Shown here one piece after another: positions 60,583-64,000 of a DNA stretch of 64,000 nt. This DNA comes from Croceivirga radicis (GTDB taxonomy: Bacteria > Bacteroidota > Bacteroidia > Flavobacteriales > Flavobacteriaceae), in contig NZ_MTBC01000003.1 of the NCBI RefSeq assembly GCF_002072105.2, forward strand, positions 1-64,000. The letters are read 5' to 3'. The notes below the pieces were generated by a model that made no database searches, was not told the DNA's origin, and was given only the letters and a program-made list of their open reading frames with translations. The position numbers and the translations under genes are program-made. Position 1 is the first letter of the stretch, and each line of letters begins with the position of its first letter.

Positions 60583-62622
60583 ATGAAAAAACAGCCGCTA
60601 AAACATAGAGACATAAACTGGCTCTATTTTAATGAACGTGTGTTATTAGAAGCGCAATGTAAAGACACACCATTGCTAGAAAGGCTTAAGTTTTTGGCCA
60701 TTTTTTCTTCTAACCTTGACGAGTTTTTTAAAGTTAGGGTATCCCAATTAAGGCAATTAAAAGATGTTGAAAAAAGCCTAAGGAGAAAATTGGCCTTAAA
60801 AGGCAACAAAACGTTAAAACAAATTTTATCCACTGTAGCAGAACAACAACGCCTCTTTGGAAAGGTTATTGAAGAAACGTTGACAGAGCTAAGGGATAAA
60901 GGTGTTTTTTTAAGGGAAATTCAAGAATTAGACCCAGAACAACATCGATTTCTACAAGAGCTTTTTAACAGAGAAATAAAAGAGCAATGCCAATTGCTAG
61001 ATTTTTCAAATCCAAGATTAATTAAGGACGGGGCGCTATACTTGGTTATAGAAACGGCTTCATTACCTCTACAAATAGTAGAAATACCGTCTAAACAAAT
61101 AGGTAGATTTATAGCGCTACCCGGCATACAACACAATTACATCTATCTAGATAATGTGGTTAGGCTTTTTCTATCAGAATTGATACCAAACGAAAAAGTA
61201 TTAGGCTCCTATTCCATAAAAATTTCTAGAGATGCGGAATTGTATCTAGACGATGACTACACGGACACACAATTGGTAGAAAAAATATACGATAGTTTAG
61301 GGCAACGTAAATCCGGACAACCTACTAGGCTATTGTTTGATGCGGCAATGCCAGCAGCGATGCAACAACAGATACAAAAAGCCCTGGACCTAGGACCGGT
61401 AGACATGGTTGCTGGTGGGCGCTACCATAATCTCTCCGATTTTTTTGAATTTGATATTGAAAGTGCAGGGCCAGAATTAAAATATAATCCTTTGGAGCCA
61501 CTACCCCACCCGGTTTTAAGTACTTGTAAAGACATGTTTAAGGCTATACAGGGAAAGGATCAATTGGTTCATTTTCCATATCAACAATTTGATACCGTTG
61601 AACGCTTTATAGCACAAGCGGCTCAAGATGATAAAGTAAATAGCATAAAAATATCGTTATACCGTATTGCTAAAACATCGGCCTTAACAGATTCTATTTT
61701 AAAGGCCCTTGAAAACGGAAAAGAGGTGCTCTTGTTTGTAGAAGCACAAGCTAGGTTTGATGAGGCCAATAATATAAAATGGGGGCGTACATTTGAAGAT
61801 GCTGGAGCAAAAGTACTGTACAGTGTGCCTAACATAAAAGTACACTCCAAAATAGCGCTCGTAACACGTATAGTTAATGAACAGGTAGAACACTATGCCT
61901 ATATTGGAACGGGTAATTTTAACGCAAAAACAGCTCGTATCTACTGCGATCACGGCCTTTTTACAGCACATAATAAAATAACTAGCGAACTAAATCAAGT
62001 TTTTGAGGTATTAGAAAGAAAATTAATCATTCCTAAAACTAAAAAACTGCTGGTGTCACCATTTAGTACTCGAAATACGTTCATGGAGCTCATTCAAAAT
62101 GAGATTACCAATGCAGAAAAAGGTTTGCCCGCAAGAATTACTGCCAAAATGAACAGTCTAGAAGACACTAAAATGATTACCGCTATAGAAGCAGCCAGTA
62201 AAGCAGGTGTAGAAGTTAGACTTTTGGTAAGGGGTTTTTGTAGACTAATACCTAAAGAACCACATGAGGTGAAGGGTAAAGAAAAACCTATTTATATTAC
62301 AAGTATTATAGACCGTTTTCTTGAGCATGGTAGAATCTATTTGTTTGAAAATGGAGGAAAGGAAAAAATGTATATTGGTTCTGCCGACTGGATGACACGT
62401 AATTTAGATCGTAGAATTGAAGTTTTAACCCCTATTTTAGATAAAGATGTGTTTGAAGAATTGAAGGATATATTACAGCTTCAAATGGCAGATAATTTTA
62501 AAGCAAGGGTTCTAGATGCAAATGACACCAATAGAAAGGTACAGGTAGATACAGATAGAAGTATCCGGTCTCAATATGCCATTTATAACTATTTAAAAAA
62601 CAAGTACAATGCAGAAAGTTAG
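60583..62622 (+). CDS. ppk1: Polyphosphate kinase 1
   Basis: A 679-residue enzyme that makes polyphosphate from ATP. The N-terminal domain begins with INWLYFNERVLLEAQ; SSNLDEFFKVR is next. The catalytic phospho-His is in IKVHSKIALVTR (near residue 420). A second conserved His is in IYCDHGLFTAH. The C-terminal motif is MYIGSADWMTRNLDRRIEVL. Its length and motif order are standard for the family. Its last 14 bases overlap the start of the next gene, so downstream translation is coupled. Confidence 0.95.
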   Translation: MKKQPLKHRDINWLYFNERVLLEAQCKDTPLLERLKFLAIFSSNLDEFFKVRVSQLRQLKDVEKSLRRKLALKGNKTLKQILSTVAEQQRLFGKVIEETLTELRDKGVFLREIQELDPEQHRFLQELFNREIKEQCQLLDFSNPRLIKDGALYLVIETASLPLQIVEIPSKQIGRFIALPGIQHNYIYLDNVVRLFLSELIPNEKVLGSYSIKISRDAELYLDDDYTDTQLVEKIYDSLGQRKSGQPTRLLFDAAMPAAMQQQIQKALDLGPVDMVAGGRYHNLSDFFEFDIESAGPELKYNPLEPLPHPVLSTCKDMFKAIQGKDQLVHFPYQQFDTVERFIAQAAQDDKVNSIKISLYRIAKTSALTDSILKALENGKEVLLFVEAQARFDEANNIKWGRTFEDAGAKVLYSVPNIKVHSKIALVTRIVNEQVEHYAYIGTGNFNAKTARIYCDHGLFTAHNKITSELNQVFEVLERKLIIPKTKKLLVSPFSTRNTFMELIQNEITNAEKGLPARITAKMNSLEDTKMITAIEAASKAGVEVRLLVRGFCRLIPKEPHEVKGKEKPIYITSIIDRFLEHGRIYLFENGGKEKMYIGSADWMTRNLDRRIEVLTPILDKDVFEELKDILQLQMADNFKARVLDANDTNRKVQVDTDRSIRSQYAIYNYLKNKYNAES

Positions 62623-63457
62623 AATAATAGGCGTACCAGAACATTTTAATCTGCCTTGGCATTTGGCTATAGAAGAAGGAGCTTTTGAGGAAAGAGGTAT
62701 AGACCTTGAATGGACAGATATACCAGAAGGTACTGGTAAAATGGCTCAATTACTCAAGAACAATGAGACCGATTTAGCCATTATCCTTAGCGAAGGGATA
62801 GTAAAAAGCATTACGGAAGATGCAAATGAAGCTAAAATCGTTCAAAAGTTTGTGCAATCACCATTGCTTTGGGGCATACACGTTGGTGCAAATAGTAGCT
62901 ACACTAAATTAGAAGAGTTAGCCAACACTAAAGCTGCTATAAGTAGGTTTGGTAGTGGCAGCCATTTAATGGCTTTTGTAAACGCCAAAAACCTAGGCTG
63001 GAAAACAGATGAACTAAATTTTGAGGTTATCAATAATCTAGACGGTGCCATAGCAGCTTTAACAAATGGTACGGCAGATTATTTTATGTGGGAACATTTT
63101 ACAACTAAACCACTTGTAGATAGCAATATATTTAGACGATTGGGAGACTGCCCTACCCCATGGCCTTGTTTTGTAATAGCTGCAAGTGCTTCGTTTTTAA
63201 AAGAAAAATCCAACTTAATAGCTCATATTCTAGAAGTAATAAATACTTATACCGTAGAATTCAAAACTATTCCAAGTATAGACAGAACATTAGCCAATAG
63301 GTACGGTCAAAAGTTGGAAGATATTCAGCAATGGTTATCAAATACTAGATGGAGTCAAGAACAATTAACACTAACGGAATTACATAAAATTCAAGACACG
63401 CTATTGCAACTTAATATTATAGAAGAAAAATTACCTTCGGGAAATCTTCTTTTTTAA
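62609..63457 (+). CDS. Cytoplasmic periplasmic-binding-fold protein (NMT1/THI5 or Ca3427-like)
   Basis: A 282-residue protein with the type-2 periplasmic-binding fold: VRIIGVPEHFNLPWHLAIEEGAF at the start, then GTGKMAQLLKNNETDLAIIL and a SRFGSGSHLMAFV ligand loop. There is no signal peptide, so it is intracellular, which is unlike most ABC binding proteins. It resembles the NMT1/THI5 and Ca3427-like groups of cytoplasmic relatives. The start ATG overlaps ppk1 by 14 bases, in a different frame. No permease or ATPase is near. Confidence 0.82.
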   Translation: MQKVRIIGVPEHFNLPWHLAIEEGAFEERGIDLEWTDIPEGTGKMAQLLKNNETDLAIILSEGIVKSITEDANEAKIVQKFVQSPLLWGIHVGANSSYTKLEELANTKAAISRFGSGSHLMAFVNAKNLGWKTDELNFEVINNLDGAIAALTNGTADYFMWEHFTTKPLVDSNIFRRLGDCPTPWPCFVIAASASFLKEKSNLIAHILEVINTYTVEFKTIPSIDRTLANRYGQKLEDIQQWLSNTRWSQEQLTLTELHKIQDTLLQLNIIEEKLPSGNLLF

Positions 63458-63460
63458 GGC

Positions 63461-63862
63461 TTAAAAATGCTTGCTAAATAGTTTACGAAACAACCGATCA
63501 GACAATGGTTTTTGCGCAATATCCTTTACATTAGGGTCTGCTAAGGTTTTGCGTACCATCTCTTCATTCTCCAAGGCGGTAATCATAACAATAGTAATAT
63601 TACTTTTAAAACGCTCATCTAACTGAGTCTCGTAAGCTTCTAAGAACTGCCATCCATTCATAACGGGCATGTTGGTATCTAACAACAATAACCAAGGGAA
63701 TTCCATATCCTGGTCAGGATTTTCTAAAAACTCCATAGCCTCCTTTCCATTGGCAACAGAATGTATAACTATAGATGAGTCGATCTGTTTTATAAAAAAC
63801 TTATTAAGAAAGTTGGTCGTTTCATCATCATCGACCAATAATACAGATTTTAATTTCGCCAC
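63461..63862 (-). CDS. Single-domain response regulator
   Basis: A 133-residue receiver without output domain. The acidic pocket is VDDDE (11-14), the phospho-acceptor is Asp62 in LLDTNMPVMNG, a Thr/Ser-like switch is in VMITALENEE and Lys is in IAQKPLSDR. It may relay between kinases, as for Rcp1- or CheY-like proteins. It is convergent with the binding-protein gene, with only three bases between stops. No cognate kinase is adjacent. Confidence 0.9.
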   Translation of the reverse strand: MAKLKSVLLVDDDETTNFLNKFFIKQIDSSIVIHSVANGKEAMEFLENPDQDMEFPWLLLLDTNMPVMNGWQFLEAYETQLDERFKSNITIVMITALENEEMVRKTLADPNVKDIAQKPLSDRLFRKLFSKHF

Positions 63863-63897
63863 CTTTTTTAGGAATTTTCTTATAGCATAGTAAGATA

Positions 63898-63932
63898 CAA
63901 ACCTACTATAATTATTTATTTTTTAAAAACAA
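63898..63932 (-). promoter_or_regulatory. Candidate promoter of the response regulator gene
   Basis: On the minus strand, TTG (63930-63932) and TAGGTTTG (63898-63905) are 24 bases apart, close to the Bacteroidetes consensus, and 36 bases upstream of the ATG. Confidence 0.4.
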
Positions 63933-64000
63933 TTAAAAAAAATCATTACCAATCAATAGTATTTTTTTCAAGTTGTTTAAGTATCGTGTTGGTTTTACTA

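Noticed and set aside
1-64000. CRISPR arrays, tRNA or rRNA genes, insertion sequences, prophage
   Set aside because: No spaced repeats, tRNA T-arm-like motifs, rRNA stretches, transposase or integrase motifs were seen by eye.

Overview
The window looks like a chromosomal segment of a marine Flavobacteriaceae-type Bacteroidetes. The grounds are low G+C, promoter-like TAnnTTTG boxes in place of E. coli-type -10 boxes, weak ribosome binding sites, Bacteroidetes-specific families (two-component-regulator propeller kinase, DUF4374 lipoprotein, TonB-dependent receptor with carboxypeptidase-like plug extension, DUF4494) and many small AraC and TetR regulators. I see no rRNA, tRNA, CRISPR array, transposase or phage gene. 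Genes are densely packed on both strands, and strong bidirectional hairpin terminators sit between many convergent pairs.

Layout. 1-749 is AT-rich and geneless with a few repeats. 750-4.2 kb holds a TIG/Asp-box lipoprotein, a DoxX-like membrane protein with a Crp-type regulator, and a secreted unknown. 4.25-8.25 kb is a lipoprotein/lipid-type ABC exporter (FtsX permease plus ATPase) divergent from a TesA-like esterase, the same order as in E. coli. 8.4-18 kb has a propeller sensor kinase without an output domain, folE, an S41 peptidase, a soluble GAF kinase, an MFS transporter and two cold-shock-domain proteins. 18.3-25.3 kb has DUF4494, an EamA transporter, a TetR/oxidoreductase pair, a leishmanolysin-like protease, an SDR, a YqcI/YcgG plus DUF1989 pair and a Pmp3 peptide. 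25.4-32.5 kb is regulatory: an AraC gene, an AraC-response regulator-kinase operon and small stress proteins. 32.5-41.5 kb has a semialdehyde dehydrogenase, an AraC gene divergent from a TonB receptor/DUF4374 pair (probably ferric-siderophore uptake), a cupin, a nitroreductase and another AraC gene.

41.5-55.3 kb contains a TetR-DUF962 operon behind a perfect 20-bp palindrome; a four-gene envelope cluster (unknown 652-residue protein, DUF2490, MORN repeats, AsmA/DUF748-like); a three-gene redox operon; a nucleoside-sugar-epimerase-like protein; a sorbosone-dehydrogenase-like lipoprotein; and a probable operon of a helical unknown, a Crp regulator, an ene-reductase and an alcohol dehydrogenase. 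55.4-63.9 kb has a hibernation factor, a lipocalin/OmpA lipoprotein pair, a 2-oxoglutarate oxygenase coupled to a SUI1/eIF1-like factor, then DUF1835, a nucleoside phosphorylase, polyphosphate kinase and a signal-less periplasmic-binding-fold protein overlapping ppk1, and finally a single-domain response regulator.

Candidates for undescribed biology are the envelope cluster at 42.7-48.0 kb, the N-oxygenase-like/DUF1989 pair at 23.7-25.0 kb, the ppk1-overlapping cytoplasmic binding protein, the 2OG oxygenase-SUI1 pair, and an unannotated terminated transcript that may lie in the divergent gap at 29.9-30.5 kb. All calls were made by eye from motifs, without database searches.
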